DNA of 64,000 bases from contig MU004192.1 of NCBI GenBank assembly GCA_010093605.1, forward strand, positions 323,774 to 387,773, in the 5' to 3' direction. The DNA comes from Lophium mytilinum. Lineage: Eukaryota > Ascomycota > Dothideomycetes > Mytilinidiales > Mytilinidiaceae. The notes beneath the pieces were generated by a model that ran no database searches, was not told the DNA's origin, and saw only the letters and a program-made list of their open reading frames with translations. This document shows positions 10,041 through 21,732 of this stretch, in pieces. The first letter of the stretch is position 1, and each line of letters starts with the position of its first letter. The position numbers were made by a program, and so were the translations under genes.

Positions 10041-11450
10041 CGATATGCCATCCGGGCACCTCTAGGCGATACCAGAAAATCCGAGCACGATGTCAAGGTC
10101 CTCGCAACGCAAATCAGGCATCAATCGGTACAATCGGAGCGCAGTGTTAGCTGACCCTCATGCTATTAATCGTGCCGCTCTTCTTTGAAGACTGGCGCTG
10201 TTGCTACACCCCTCTGTGTGAGGGAGGAACGAGTAGACCTCAACCTCCTCACGAGGCAAGCGCTCTGTACGAGCTGTTTACAACAGCTCGTTCAGAGCTT
10301 CATCTTCCTAGATATATCAATCAACCTTTCGCATATGCACGCAACGTATACGTCGTGACCAGCGTGACACTCTGGACCCCCCCCGGCTAACTCAGAAATT
10401 CTACCCGCGATGTCAAAGTCCTCGAAGCGCAAATCAGGTGTTAGTCACTACGACCGTAGCGCCGCATTAGTATTCTCTCATGCCCTAAATCGTACGGCTC
10501 TTCTTCAAGAACTAGCACTATTGCTACACCCCTCTGGCTCCCCGGGCTAACTTGGAAACTCTACTTACGATGTCAAAGCCCTCGTAACGCGAGTCAGGCG
10601 TCTGTTACTACAATCGTAGCGCAGTATTAGTCGTCTCTTATACTCTGAATCGTATAGCTCTTCTTTGAAAGCTTGCGCTATTGCTACACCCTCTAGCCCC
10701 CCCGGGCTAACCTAAAATTTTTACCTACGATGTCAAAGTTTGCACACCGTGGGTTATACAGCAAATAGTTAGCATGCTAATATGTGATCTTTTATCTCTA
10801 TATCGCAAATCACACCTATCTGCATGAAATCTTGGCGACGTGGGCATACTTCTATGGTCCTCTTGGTCTAACCCACAACTGCCAACCCCGATGTCAAAGC
10901 CAACACCCTGTGATTCACACTGCAGTCACTTAACATCTTATTAGCCATAGAGGGGTTTATATTGCCTAGATTATACTAATATCTTTATTATCCTGGCGCG
11001 TTCTACAACCCTCTATGGTCCATCAGGCCAATATAAAAATTCTCTCCTAGTATGTCAACGACCTCACACTGCGAACCACACCCAATTACTTTGCATACAG
11101 ACATACCTTTAACTACTCTAAACAACCTAGATCGCACCTATCCTCTCAATACGTTGACAACGTATGCACGCCTCTGTACTCCCCCAGGCCCATCCCAAAA
11201 CTCCCCCCTACGATGTCAAAGACCTCACAGCGCGAACCACACCCCAATCACTTTGCCCACAAATTCCCATTAACAACCTAACAAACCTGAGCCACACCTA
11301 CCTCTCCAACACATTGCCAACGTACACACCCCGCTCTACTCCCCCCAATCTATCCCAAAATCTCACCCGCGCTGTCAAAGACCTCCCATCGCCCATCACA
11401 CCCTCCTCCGCAAGCCCAGCTCACCCGTTCAGGGACCCCTTCGACGTCGC
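10041..11450. repeat. Diverged tandem array, ~160-bp unit (about nine copies)
   Basis: The landmark GATGTCAAAG and its variants falls at about 10089, 10409, 10569, 10729, 10890, 11050, 11212 and 11371: spacings 320 (two units), 160, 160, 161, 160, 162 and 159. Divergence between units is high but period drift is tiny. The start of each unit resembles the ~108-bp unit just upstream (compare GATGTAACGTTTCCGACACC with GATGTCAAGGTCCTCGCAACG), so the longer unit probably arose from it. The plus strand becomes steadily C/A-rich and G-poor toward 11450. No gene. Confidence 0.85.
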
Positions 11451-11639
11451 ATTAAGCTCATCAGAGCGCAGCCAATCGAGCCCGCGTCTCCCCTGAGCAG
11501 GACCCTCGATGCACCCAAGAATAGAGATCGGAGCTGATCTCCGGAGCCCCACGTCGTGTCCACAAGGCTGCAGGAGAGGGACCCGGCGTGTGGCAAAGCT
11601 TACTTGGACGTCGGGTGGGGAAAGGTTATGTGGACGTCG

Positions 11640-12190
11640 GGTGGGGTGGGCGAGGTTCTGGCGCGAGAGATAGCGGATTTGATATAAGTTCTGGCGGGAA
11701 AGGCGGCGCAACGAGCATCGAAGTTGTACGGAGACCGTTAAATGCGGCTGAATCGTCGCTACAGCTTCTTATAGTTGTTATAGCTGAAGTTTTCGCGTTG
11801 GTGCAGGGCGAGGTTGACGTTCGCCCGCAATATATGGCGGTTTTGGTAGAGGTTTCAGCGGAAGGGCGGCACAACGTGTATGAAAGTTGTACGGAGAGGG
11901 TTAGATGCGGCGAAATTGCCGCTACAGGTCTTTGTAGTTGCTATAGCTGAGTTTTCGCGTTGGTGCAGGGCGAGGGTTGAGGTTCTGGTGCAATATCTGC
12001 CAGTTTGGATGGAAGTTCTGCCTGAAGCGAGGGGCAGCAACGACCACCGAAGTTGCACGAAGAGCATTAAATGCCTATCTCTTGCCACCTCCGCCCTTTA
12101 TAGTTGTGCTAGTTGAAGTTGTCATATTGATGCAGGGCGAGGGTTGAGGTTCTGGCGTAATATCCGCCAGCTTTGATAGAAGTTCTGCCT
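11640..12190. repeat. Tandem array, ~163-bp unit (about 3.5 copies), G-rich on the plus strand
   Basis: GTTGTACGGAGA-type landmarks lie at 11723, 11886 and 12052, and GTGCAGGGCGAG-type landmarks at 11801, 11963 and about 12130 (spacings 162-167); a partial unit begins near 11640. Just upstream (about 11603-11650) a short GGACGTCGGGTGGGG element is itself duplicated. The plus strand here is G-rich, the reverse of the C-rich array ending at 11450. Open frames inside (for example on the minus strand at 11626-11874 and 11855-12088) simply repeat one another and are not taken as genes. Confidence 0.8.
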
Positions 12191-12741
12191 GAGGGAGCCG
12201 CAACACCTTGCGCTGTCACAAGAACACAATTATGTGTGTCCCATTCTGCTTCCGCTAATGTTCCATAATGCCATTGTGCTTGAAGCCTTCGCAATTGTCG
12301 TGAATGAGAGGGCCTATTCGTGGGCGCGGAAGCGTTCGGGGGAATGTATGGCACGATGATTAAAAAAGCGGGGCGAGGTGAGACATTCTCCAACGAACCC
12401 TCTGGCCAAGGGCTACTAGCTGTCCTTCTCTTTCAAAAAGACAGTAGGACCTACATAGTAGTACGCTGAGGGAGTCATAGTGCGCTCTGAGGCTCCGGGT
12501 CTGAACCAAAGTAGGCGGAGGAGGAAAGTCTGCATCGTTCCACGAAATATCACATATGTAGACGGTCGGCATCACACTCGTAGGTCGCTGCTCGTAGGTC
12601 CAACGGAGAAACGGGAGTCTGCATTCTAAATAGGAGAATCTGCGATGCAGCGTGCATGATCGGCAATGGCGGCGTCTCGAGACCGCCGAATGACTGGCGC
12701 AGGCCAAAGACCTTGATGCACTAGAGGAGTGCCTGATGAGA

Positions 12742-12850
12742 TGATCGAATGCCTGAGAACCTGAACATCGCTGAAGTGTTTGCCTCGATGGGGTTGCCGT
12801 TGGCATCGTGGGCCTTGACGTAGTTCAAGAAGGACGTCGTGGCAAGTAGG
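12742..12850 (-). pseudogene. Short coding-like fragment, family not recognised
   Basis: On the minus strand about 35-45 codons read smoothly with strong G/C third positions, including SFLNYVKAHDANGNPIEANT, then run into a stop 50 bases further. No start or neighbouring exon in frame was found. The codon use is that of the real genes here rather than of the surrounding decayed repeats, so this looks like a leftover piece of a gene. I cannot name the family. The larger minus-strand frame at 12360-12806 uses another frame and has poor codon use. Confidence 0.3.
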
Positions 12851-12954
12851 GAATTAGGTAAGCAGGACCGTGAATGCATCTTAGGCCAAGCACGAACCAC
12901 TTAGATGGCCTGAAAATTGAAAGATTAGGCCATAGATCTGGGCACATAGATCTG

Positions 12955-13290
12955 AGCGTCAGAGTGCTGCTTTTGGAGACTAGATAGCACTGTCAGGAGA
13001 AGCTCCGTAGTGAGGAAGCCTTTAGGTCAAAAGGCACTTCAGATTAACCACTATTGCTCGAGTGCCGCTTTTTGAGGCTGAACACCACTGTCAGGGGCGG
13101 CCCCATCGGCAGGAACCAATTCAGTCAAGGGCAGCGCAGATTCCGCTACTGGACTTACAGCACTCGTCCATAACTCTGGGCCCGTAGATCCTACTACCTG
13201 TGTGCCACAGTTGGAAACTAGACACCACTGTCAGGAGAAGCCCCGTAGCTAGGAAGCCTTCCTACCAAAAGTCAACTCAGGTTCCGCTGT
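12955..13290. repeat. Three diverged copies of a CACTGTCAGG-containing repeat
   Basis: The phrase TAGAC/ATAGC-ACCACTGTCAGGAGAAGC plus CCGTAG...AGGAAGCC recurs at about 12988, 13085 and 13226 (spacings 97 and 141), each followed by TTCAG-TC and AGATTCCGCT-like text. It resembles the other decayed repeats of this block in style but I could not align it with them. The remaining DNA to 13507 is AT-rich with no gene. Confidence 0.6.
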
Positions 13291-13507
13291 GCAAAATTTG
13301 ACATCACGTCTAGATTATTAAAAACCTATCAGGGCACCTCGAGCAGTGGTAGACTAGAGTAACATAGACATATGTCTAGTACTGCTTTACAGAATTAAGA
13401 CTTAACTACTAGAATACCTACATATAAAAGTATGCTCTAAATATAAAACGCCGCGCCTGCATGCAGTGTCTAATGCCAAACATCTAGAACAGCAGAGCAT
13501 GTCTAAC

Positions 13508-16500
13508 TTATGCCTTCGCCCAATCTATGGTATCACTGACCGCCCTTTCTCTATCCCCGCTCGGCCTCACGCTTCTCTCTCCTACGGCGTTTCTTTCTTC
13601 CCTCTTTGCGTTCTTGTTTACAGAGTTCGTGCCCCCGGCTTCAGGGCTGAGAAGGACGTCGGTTTCCGAGACCGGATTCCTCAACCCAACCCCAGAGTCC
13701 TTAGCTTCAGCCTTCAGCTCACTCGGGTCAGGCAAAGCCTCAGACGCAGTGGGTGTCCGTGCATCATCGCCATCCCCTCTCTCAACCTCATTGCTCTTCG
13801 TCGACGTCGCGCTTCGGACCTTAGAGCTATTCCTAACTTCGTCTTTCCTCGGGACGTGCTTCCCGCCTTTCCTCTCGCTCGGCGCGAGCCCGAGTCTGCC
13901 GCGCACAGTGTTATGCGATCTAGCCCTCTCCTGTTCGACCTCCTTCCTCACAACCTTCCACTTCGCAAGGACGTCCTTCTCAACATCTTTCCTTCTCGCG
14001 ACCATCTCATCCACCTTCTGTCGATCGAACTCCTTGTCGTGTGTAACATCCACCGTCGCCAGCGCCTTGAAGTCCTTCTGTCCTTGGATGATCCTCGCTC
14101 GCCTTATGAACGCAGTCGGCTGGCTTCCCTTCGTAAGCTCTTTTTCTATGCCCTTGAAGGTGTAGGCGAAGGGTCCGATGATTGCTGAAATATCTTTGAG
14201 CACGAAGCCGCCTATGCCATAACCGATACCCGAACAGAAGCCCAGCACGCCGTTGTGCTTCGCGCCGTTGTATGGTTGCATCCAGAGGCCGGTGACGCCG
14301 TCGTAGACACCAAAGAGGAATTCGTCGCGACCAGCGCGGAGGCCGGAGTGGAAGCCTGAGATACGGGGAGGGCGACGCACGGTGGGGTCGCCGTAAAGGC
14401 GGGGAGCGTTATGGAAGCCTTGGGCGATGGCTAGTGTGAGTTCCATCGGTGCTACATTCGACTGTTAGCTGAGGCCTGTAAAGCATGATACGGTTTATGA
14501 AATGATGGACGTCGTCATAGTGGAAAGGACATAGAAGTTAGCTGTTTGATCTTACCTGTGGCTAATGCCGCTCCCGTCTGCCCAAAACCATGCCCAGCTT
14601 CCTGAGCTAGTTCGAGCGCTAAAGGCTCCTCAGGATCAGCGGACAGCTTCGAAAGCGTCGTATCCCCTCTTTCCGGACCAGATGGCCTGCCATATGGTAC
14701 GTTCGTGGGGTCGGTGTTCTCGTCGACGACAGCTCCATCTGCAAGTCTCCTATCCTTCGCTCTTTTCTTAGCCTTGCTCTTCCTGATCTCGTGGTCTTTC
14801 CGTTTCTTCACGCTGCTCGCCATTTTGATTGGGATGCCACCCACGCCCTTCGCAGCACTTGTTATGCTTCCCAGAATCGCGCTGCCGGTTCCAGTCAATG
14901 GTTCGCCAGGACCTCCGAAATCGTTCCATTCGTAATGCCTGAGCAACCTCATGTCGGACCATTTGAGCTTCTTCTTCGCAACCAAGATCTCTGCGGCTAG
15001 CGCACTGAGCTTTGTTTCCGAGTTCTTGGTCTGCCATGTCGCTACGCGATTCCGCAACAGGTCACAACGCATGCTGTGCTCGCCCTTGAGCGGCAGAGCG
15101 CGATGGAATGACTTGACGGCATTGCGAGCACCATCGCCTTCCTTTGCGATATTGTCGGCAATCTTCTGGACATTAGCGCGGGCTTCGTCGGTCAAGCACT
15201 GCTTGATACCCTCGGCCAATCGCTCCACGGTGAGGTTTTTGTAGGGAATGCATTCGTGAGCTCCGGCACGTGCTTTGGCGACCATGGCTCCCCAAAACGG
15301 TTGGTCCCCGAAAAAAGGAACGATCATCGTTGGCTTGCCACACTTCAGCCCAATAGCAGTAGTGCCTGCGCCGCCGTGATGGACGACTGCGCTTACTCTT
15401 GGGAAAAGCCAGTCGTGTGGTGTGTTCTCTAGCATGAAGATGTTGTCTGGTGTGTGCTTTTCGTCGCCCAGGCCTCCCCAACCTTTGCTGACGAGGGCAC
15501 GTACGCCGGCCATTTCGACGGCTTGGAAGATGAGCTTGGTGAACTTTTCTGGGTCGTCAACAACAATGCTGCCAAATCCGATATATATTGGAGGTGGGCC
15601 TGCATCTAGGAACTTTGTAAGTTCTTCGGGGGGTTTGAAAGACGATGCCAGCTCCAGGAATACGAAGCCCGCGATATCAATCTCGGGACCCCAATCACTG
15701 GGTTTGGGAACAAGGCTGGGTGACCACTAGAAAAAGTAAGTAATGTACCAGTAAGTCTTCCAAGCTGGGTCAGCTCACCATGTATGTGTATGGTACTCTC
15801 AACCTGTAAAGTTGACCTGGCGCCCAGATTGTCGATACCTGTTCCAGACCAAGCATCGTCGTCCGGAATTTATTGATCAGGTCTCCAAGGCCCTGCCAAG
15901 TCATCATTTCGACCAACGGATAGCTCATGAAATTGGTGTAGTTGGCATCGAGGTTACTTGCTCTGATATTCGCTAAAGGATGAGGGAATTGAACAGTTGG
16001 GGTATATGGAAAACTAAGAAGCGATCAGTTCAGGTTCTGCCGATTTGGGATGGTAATCATACGTAAACATCATGTGCAATGGTATCCCCAAACGCTCGGC
16101 GATATGAGGAGGTGCGAAACTTGGAGGATTCGCTATAATTGCATCTGCAATGAAGGGGTGCTTGTCACCCACTAAAGCGCGAAGTCAGCCACAAAACTTC
16201 CGTCTCCGAATGTATGCTGGAGATAGCTTACTCATTTTCATATTTTCCTCGTCTGTCTCGTCGTCCGTGGAGTTGATGCAAGCACGCCACATGCCCTGAA
16301 ACATGGTATACATATCCGCTCTTCTTTTCCCAATCTCACCAGCCTTTACCGTGTTTATGGACGGGATTAGTCCGGGGTTCTTGACCATGAAAGCCATCAG
16401 CTCAGATGGGTTTCCGCCTACTGAAAAGAACTCAAGCCCGGAGTCTTGCTCTACGAACTTCTTGAATGAAGGGTGAGTCGCGATCCTCACCCTATGCCCA

Positions 16501-17357
16501 TACTCTTCTTTCAAGATCTTGCCAATCTTGAGGAAGGGCTGAATATCGCCTCTCGAGCCAATAACTATGACCACGATATTGAGCTTGACCCTGGTTTCCG
16601 GATGTAGCTCCATATCGTCTTCTTCGGAAGTAACCTCGGTTTCTGGTTCGACATCATCATGTGAGAACATAGCACTCTTCTTCCGCGGTTTCGCGCCCAC
16701 AACATTCATCCCAGTGCGAACGCCAGCTCCTAGGGCCTTGGCCAAATATCCGGTATTCGCGGTCTCGTTCAACGAGATCTTCAGTCGCCCATCCCGCTTC
16801 GACACCTTTCCCTTCGTCTTGAAGTGCTCATTGCCGACCTGGAAGCGCGAGAAGGGTGCCGAACTCGAATCACGTCTGCCTCTCTTTTTGGGCAAGCTTG
16901 TGCGTCGGCCGTGATCGGGTGTAGCGTCTGGCTCGACTTCTTCCTCGTCGGACGACGAGGCCGAGCTAGAATCGGAGCTGTATGGATCAAAGGCATATGT
17001 GAGAGATTTACGAGTCCTGTTATGCTTCGCTGCGGTTGCACTTCGCGTTCGGAAGAAGAGGGAGTCGTTCGTTTGGACCTTGGGCCGCTCGGTCTGCGAT
17101 TTCGCCGTCATTTGCGGTCTTAGTTGCCCAGTTGGTTCTGTTCGCGTGCGATCGAGCTCTTCCAGTGCAGGTTCCGATGTTGAGCCGTTCGGTGCTCTTT
17201 CACCAACTGTCTTACGCTGGGAATCATTTTGGGCGGATCGGTCGACAGAGGAAGCAGAGGAGCTCGTTTGTGGGTAGGGAAATTCGGTATCAAGCGGTAT
17301 AGCGGTAGGGATGATGGCGGGGTTGTGCTGCTCGTCAAAGAAGCCTGGCATTGTCAC
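13508..17357 (-). CDS. Sterol 3-beta-glucosyltransferase-like UDP-glycosyltransferase
   Basis: Five exons on the minus strand: 16232-17357, 16063-16171, 15779-16013, 14556-15726 and 13508-14451; all junctions keep frame and use GT..AG (donors GTAAGC, GTATGA, GTGAGC, GTAAGA), giving 1194 aa. The first ~255 residues are disordered, Ser- and acid-rich. A glycosyltransferase-28 N-terminal fold opens near 260 ([15 protein letters not shown]), and the UDP-sugar site has HHGGAGTT near 605 with GDQPFWG after it. This is the signature of fungal and plant sterol glucosyltransferases, which move glucose from UDP-glucose to the sterol 3-hydroxyl. Unlike Atg26 no GRAM/PH region is obvious in front. The C-terminal exon has a Gly-rich membrane-associated-looking block ([19 protein letters not shown]) reminiscent of the Vps13/Atg2 C-terminal region, then a long charged tail. 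Substrate is inferred from family. Confidence 0.85.
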
Positions 17358-18152
17358 TCTTTTGAAGCCTGGTGGCTAGGTATACGCGGTGAAAGCAGGA
17401 TGTTGTGTTCAGGGCCAAAACACAGTTTTTGAGTGGCGCTGGACAGCTTTTTGCACGAAGAGATGGTCGTCTGAGACGATGACGGTAGAGAAGCACACCC
17501 GCAAGAATCCGCCGCTGGACCACCGAGGCATGCAGAATTGGATCGTCACCGGCGCATGGCGAAGTGTGAATGCGGTACGATATGCGGGATGTGGCGGAAG
17601 CGTGGTCAGTCCCTGCCAGCCGCGAGCCAGCGCGCCGACATCATGGGGGCCCTTGCCAGCAATTCCTTGCTCTGCACCTTGCTGCTTTCAGGGCAGGCGC
17701 AGAGACGGTTTCACCTTTCGGTGGCAGGAATAGGACAGGGTGCGGTGCCGAGCGAGCTGGTGTGGCTCTCGGCTTTTTGCCCGATCCTTGCTTTATGACG
17801 TCGCGCCCTCGTGGTGCCTGAACGCCACCAGTGCTTAATTCGTGCCCATGCAATTTGAAGCCTGCATGTGACATGGATCCACAATATCGCCAACAGATCT
17901 CATGAGTTTTTGGCAAGGAAGAAATTCTAGATTTGATGTCCTGTAGCATGCTCAAAGCGCAATCTGAAGGGCAAGAGGCCCCAAGGAAGGTTGCAGAACC
18001 TATGAAAAGAACTTTTCATTCTCCGAGGGCCAGACATGGTTATCGACCAGAACAAACACCAAAAAACGCTTTTGTTGAAATCCGCAGGAAACACCACTGA
18101 AGAAACCATCCAACATGGCGTCGCTGATTGGATGTCTGATGTGGAAGTCCTC
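17358..18152. other. Intergenic region between glucosyltransferase start and SDR end
   Basis: About 800 bp. It should contain the promoter of the minus-strand glucosyltransferase and the 3' end of the minus-strand SDR. Overlapping short open frames on both strands (for example 17538-17798) are GC-driven and match nothing I know. No tRNA or repeat was recognised. Confidence 0.55.
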
Positions 18153-19300
18153 CTACTTCTTCCCCCCAAGCCCGACTCCATACGCTAGCGCAGCCAAGCA
18201 ATCCTTTCCCCATGCTATCCATCCTCTCGCCTTTTGGACTGCATTGAGAGTGTTGACAATCGCTCTGACGGATGCATCAGTGTACTGGAAGTCATCTGCA
18301 TAGACCTCCCATACCGCCGCTGCCTCAACGTCAGCATCCTCACCGTGATACTTCAACTCCCCGTTGTGGTCTGGGGTCAGCTTGATCTTAGGGCCCACAA
18401 CCACACCGCGGCCCAAGACACGCGAGTCTGCCGTAAACCGAGTGGCCGCATCGACGACGTCCTCGACCTTCCCAAGCCCGCCGCCCGCAATGACTACACG
18501 CAAGACGGTAGGCATCATCGGCGTGTCGATGTAGTATGGGCAAACGATGTTGACGCGGATGCCTTGCGCAAATGATGTCGCTCGCAGAGAGCGGAAGAGG
18601 CCCAGTACGGCGTGTTTGGAGGCTGCGTATTGCGGCGAGAGCGGCAAGCCCATAAGTGAAGCTACAGAGCCGAGAAAGAGGAGATGGCGATCACGAGGGG
18701 TTGTCGCCGGATCTGAGTCCGTGTTACAATCTTTAGATCCCGGGTTGCGGGGCAGATAGAAGATGGCGAGATGCGAAGTGTACATCACACCAGTAAGATT
18801 GACGTCAAGCATCGGCCACTTGGGCTGCTTCGGCTCAGCGACGCTCAAGTCGCGTGGAAACTGAAGAGTGTCGGCTGGAGAAGTTAGCATATCGTCAATC
18901 ATCATAGCTTTGATAGTTTTTCACTCTTGGCAATTCCCGCGTTTGCTACCACCGTATCAATGCCGCCATGGGGACTCAGCTTCACTGCTTCCTTGAAAAG
19001 GTTGACTTGGGATTGCCAGTCTGTGACGTCGCAGTGGACAAAGTGAACGTTCTTGTTTCCCGTCTCTTTCTGTACATCTCGAGCTACCTGGTCGCCCTGT
19101 TCGGTGTTGATATCCCCGAATATGACCGTGGCTCCATGCCCTGCCCACTTGCGCACAAAGGCAGCCCCAAAGCCACTGGCCCCTCCGGTCACGAGGATCG
19201 TCCTGCCCTTGACCCAGGCCGGATCGTATGGGATTGAGAGATCGAGGGGTGGTGACTGATGCATGTCCACCGGTCTCCTCTCATCGCTCGTTGTTGCCAT
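18153..19300 (-). CDS. Short-chain dehydrogenase/reductase (15-PGDH / 5'-hydroxyaverantin-DH type)
   Basis: Two exons, 18925-19300 and 18153-18874, joined across a 50-nt intron (donor GTGAAA, branch GCTAACTT, acceptor CAG); joining them restores a continuous 365-aa SDR, whereas the two frames alone are each half an enzyme. Residues about 37-45 carry TGGASGFG, the NAD(P)-binding turn; DVT and NAG(I) follow near 92 and 119; the catalytic Ser lies in GSVAS near 193 and the YxxxK pair in YAASK near 207. The D-I pair after the second strand (FGDIN) favours NAD. Overall it resembles fungal NAD-dependent secondary-alcohol dehydrogenases of the 15-hydroxyprostaglandin / 5'-hydroxyaverantin type; substrate unknown. 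It diverges from RTF1; no biosynthetic backbone gene is nearby. Confidence 0.88.
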
Positions 19301-20065
19301 GTTGGATATTGCGAGGTATCGTGGAGACTGCGAATTGACCTCCCTCTCACCTCCTTGTAGCTGTGGGGCTTGATGATGCTCGAAAAGCCCAGGCTATGGG
19401 GTCGCGTTGATGGACCGGCTATTTACAGACTTGCACTAGATCCGAAGAAGGTACGCAGGGCATAGAAAAGGTGGCACTCTAAACCTATCGTAAGCTGCCG
19501 CGGGTGCGACGTCCATGCGGCTTCTTGAGGTGCTTCAACACAATTTAAGAGATCTAAACGAGATCAAGACCATCCCCCTTGGGACAACGTGGGAACTCGT
19601 TGAAGAGCTTCAAGCAGTGACAGCCAGGTGTGTTTTCGCACGAAGAGGAAGGCATGTCACGTGAAAGCGGAGCATCATTCGGCCCGTCGAACAAGAGCTA
19701 GTATATCGAGACTGGCATTCGTAGCAGTCTGCTCCTCGGGATTCTAGAACATAGAAAATACGAGAGCAGGTTACGCGCACCGACGTCACTATAGAGGTGA
19801 AGTGTCCTGGTGTCGATTAAAATGCTGGCTTCTGTGAAAATTCGAAGCGCGGCGGCCAAAAAACTGGCGGGCTTTGAATTCGTTGGTCCAAGCGCCTCTC
19901 GGGTTCTAGAGGTTCACCTCCCTCTTCCACGCTCTCCCTCTCTCTCTCACTCTCACACCACTCTCTTCCGCCTTCACAACCTTCCTTTCAGTACTTCTTC
20001 TTATCACAAGTCTCGCGTTATACCGCCGTACCTACTCCAACCATCCCTACCGACCCTCATCCGCC
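19301..20065 (+). promoter_or_regulatory. Divergent promoter region, SDR (-) / RTF1 (+)
   Basis: 765 bp separate the two start codons. The last ~150 bp before RTF1 (about 19915-20060) is a strong pyrimidine tract with CTCTCTCTCACTCTCACACC, the usual look of a highly used fungal core promoter or 5' leader. A CACGTGA (19656-19664 region, GTCACGTGAAAG) could be a bHLH E-box. I see no other feature. Confidence 0.5.
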
Positions 20066-21732
20066 ATGTCTGACGACGACTTCCTCGATGATGCGCTCCT
20101 CGCGCTCGCAGGAGACGAGGATGAAGCCGAAGAAGGAGAGGCGTAAGTCTTCCCTCGACTCAGCGCCATTCCTCCATCTCTGCTTCCTTGCCACGCGAGC
20201 GACTGTCCCTGTGATCTGTTGCTGACACCTCTCAGTTCCGACGCCGCCTCCCCAGCCAACTCCCTTGGATCTGGAGCTATGGACGAATCCGACTCGAGCC
20301 GGGACAGCCCGGACGCCACCGATACTACCGTCATGTTTCCTCTCGAGGGTGTCTTCCGCAGCGAGCGTGATAAGGCCGAAATCATGGCCCTTCCCCAAGT
20401 CAAGCGCGAGGAGATCCTAGCCGACCGCGAGGACCAGAAACAGCAGCAATCCTTCAGCACTCAGCTCGCACGTCGTGCCAAGGCAGTTGAACGCAATGGT
20501 CAGAATCTCGATGACAAGAGAAAGCGCAAGGCGAGCTCTGCCGAACTTGATGAGAGCCAGCGCAAGGCCAGTCGACCAAAGGTCAAAAGCAGCCAGCATC
20601 TCGAAGCGTACAAGCGGCAGCGCGAACAGCGTGGCCAGTTGCGCGAACGTCAGAATGACCGCCGCACCCACGGTCGACGAGACTCATCAGGCTCCAATCG
20701 ACCATCCGACATCGATGCAGAGGGCGAGAGTGAGGTAGAATGGGACGAGGGCGCCAAGGCAGCGCAGGCCGCTCGCGAGGAGGTTCCACCCAACCTGAAC
20801 CACTACGACATGGTTCGTGTCGGGCGTGGCTTGTTCCATGAGGTTTGCTTCTACCCGGGTTTCGAGGATACTATGGTTGGCGCCTTCTGCCGTGTTGGCT
20901 CCGGCCAGGATCCAGCGACTGGAAGGACCCTCTACAAAATGGCGCAGATCAAAGGTAAGAAAGAACGCAACATTGACTCTATCATTGACTGACTCTCTGG
21001 CCAGGTTTCACCAAGGGCAAGCCATACGGCTTCGAAGGCAAAGGAGAAGGCAAGGCTTTTACCGACTTGTATGTCGTGGTGCAGCACGGCATCGGCAAGA
21101 AGGAGTGGCAGTTCCAATACTTGTCCAACCAGAGGTTCACCGAGTCGGAACTCGAGACGTATAAGAAGCATCTGACCGACAATAACCTCAAGACGCCAAC
21201 TCGAACCTTCCTCGAACAGAAGGTCCGCAGCATCAAGGCCCTCGTGGACCATTACTGGGACGAGGAGGAGGTCAACGCGATGATCGCGAAGAAGCAGAAG
21301 TACAAGCACCTCGAGCAAGCCAGCGCGAAGGTTGCTCCTCCCTCGCAGTCCGAACTCGCCGCCCAGCGCATCGCAGATCTCAATGCGGCTAACCGTCTCG
21401 CCAACTCCGAATCCATCCGCAAAGCACTCATTGCAGAGCGCCGCCAACGTGAGCGTGAACAGCGCGAACGTGCTCTCAAGAGGCAGAAGGAGAAGCAGGC
21501 AATGGAGGAAGCCGAGAAGGCCAAACTCCTCCAGCTCCCGAAGTCCAACCTCGACGACCTCTTCGAAGCTAGCGACCGCAGCCGCTCTGGCACCCCTGCT
21601 ACTTTGGCCAAGCCGTCTGGCACGAGCACCCCAGCCAGGAAGGAGAAGAAGGGCATCCCGACTTTCAAGAAGCGCACGATGGATGATGACATCATCGCTA
21701 GCCTTGACATTGGCATCGAGATCGACATCTGA
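20066..21732 (+). CDS. RTF1: RNA polymerase-associated protein Rtf1 (Paf1 complex)
   Basis: Three exons: 20066-20142, 20236-20954, 21005-21732, giving 507 aa; the introns are 93 and 50 nt with GTAAGT/GTAAGA donors. The first residues are acidic (MSDDDFLDDALLALAGDEDE), as in Rtf1 proteins. A Lys/Arg-rich region (90-190) precedes the Plus3 domain at about 211-335, recognisable from LNHYDMVRVGRGLFHEV, the FCRVG strand and YKMAQIKGFTKGKPYGF with its basic residues. Plus3 binds phosphorylated Spt5 repeats and single-stranded nucleic acid, holding the Paf1 complex on elongating Pol II; the upstream histone-modification region stimulates H2B ubiquitylation. A long coiled-coil (about 385-460, QREREQRERALKRQKEK) and a conserved DDDIIASLDIGIEIDI end complete it. 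Length matches fungal Rtf1. Confidence 0.93.

Noticed and set aside
9300-12190. Regularly spaced repeats as a possible CRISPR-like array
   Set aside because: Units are whole-length diverged tandem copies without short identical repeats and unique spacers, and the DNA is a fungal nuclear genome.
18153-19300. Two separate minus-strand genes (132 and 250 aa)
   Set aside because: Each is half an SDR; a 50-nt intron with GCTAACTT branch joins them in frame into one complete enzyme.
13508-19300. Glucosyltransferase plus SDR as part of a secondary-metabolite cluster
   Set aside because: No polyketide synthase, NRPS, terpene cyclase or P450 lies within the window; the neighbours are housekeeping genes.
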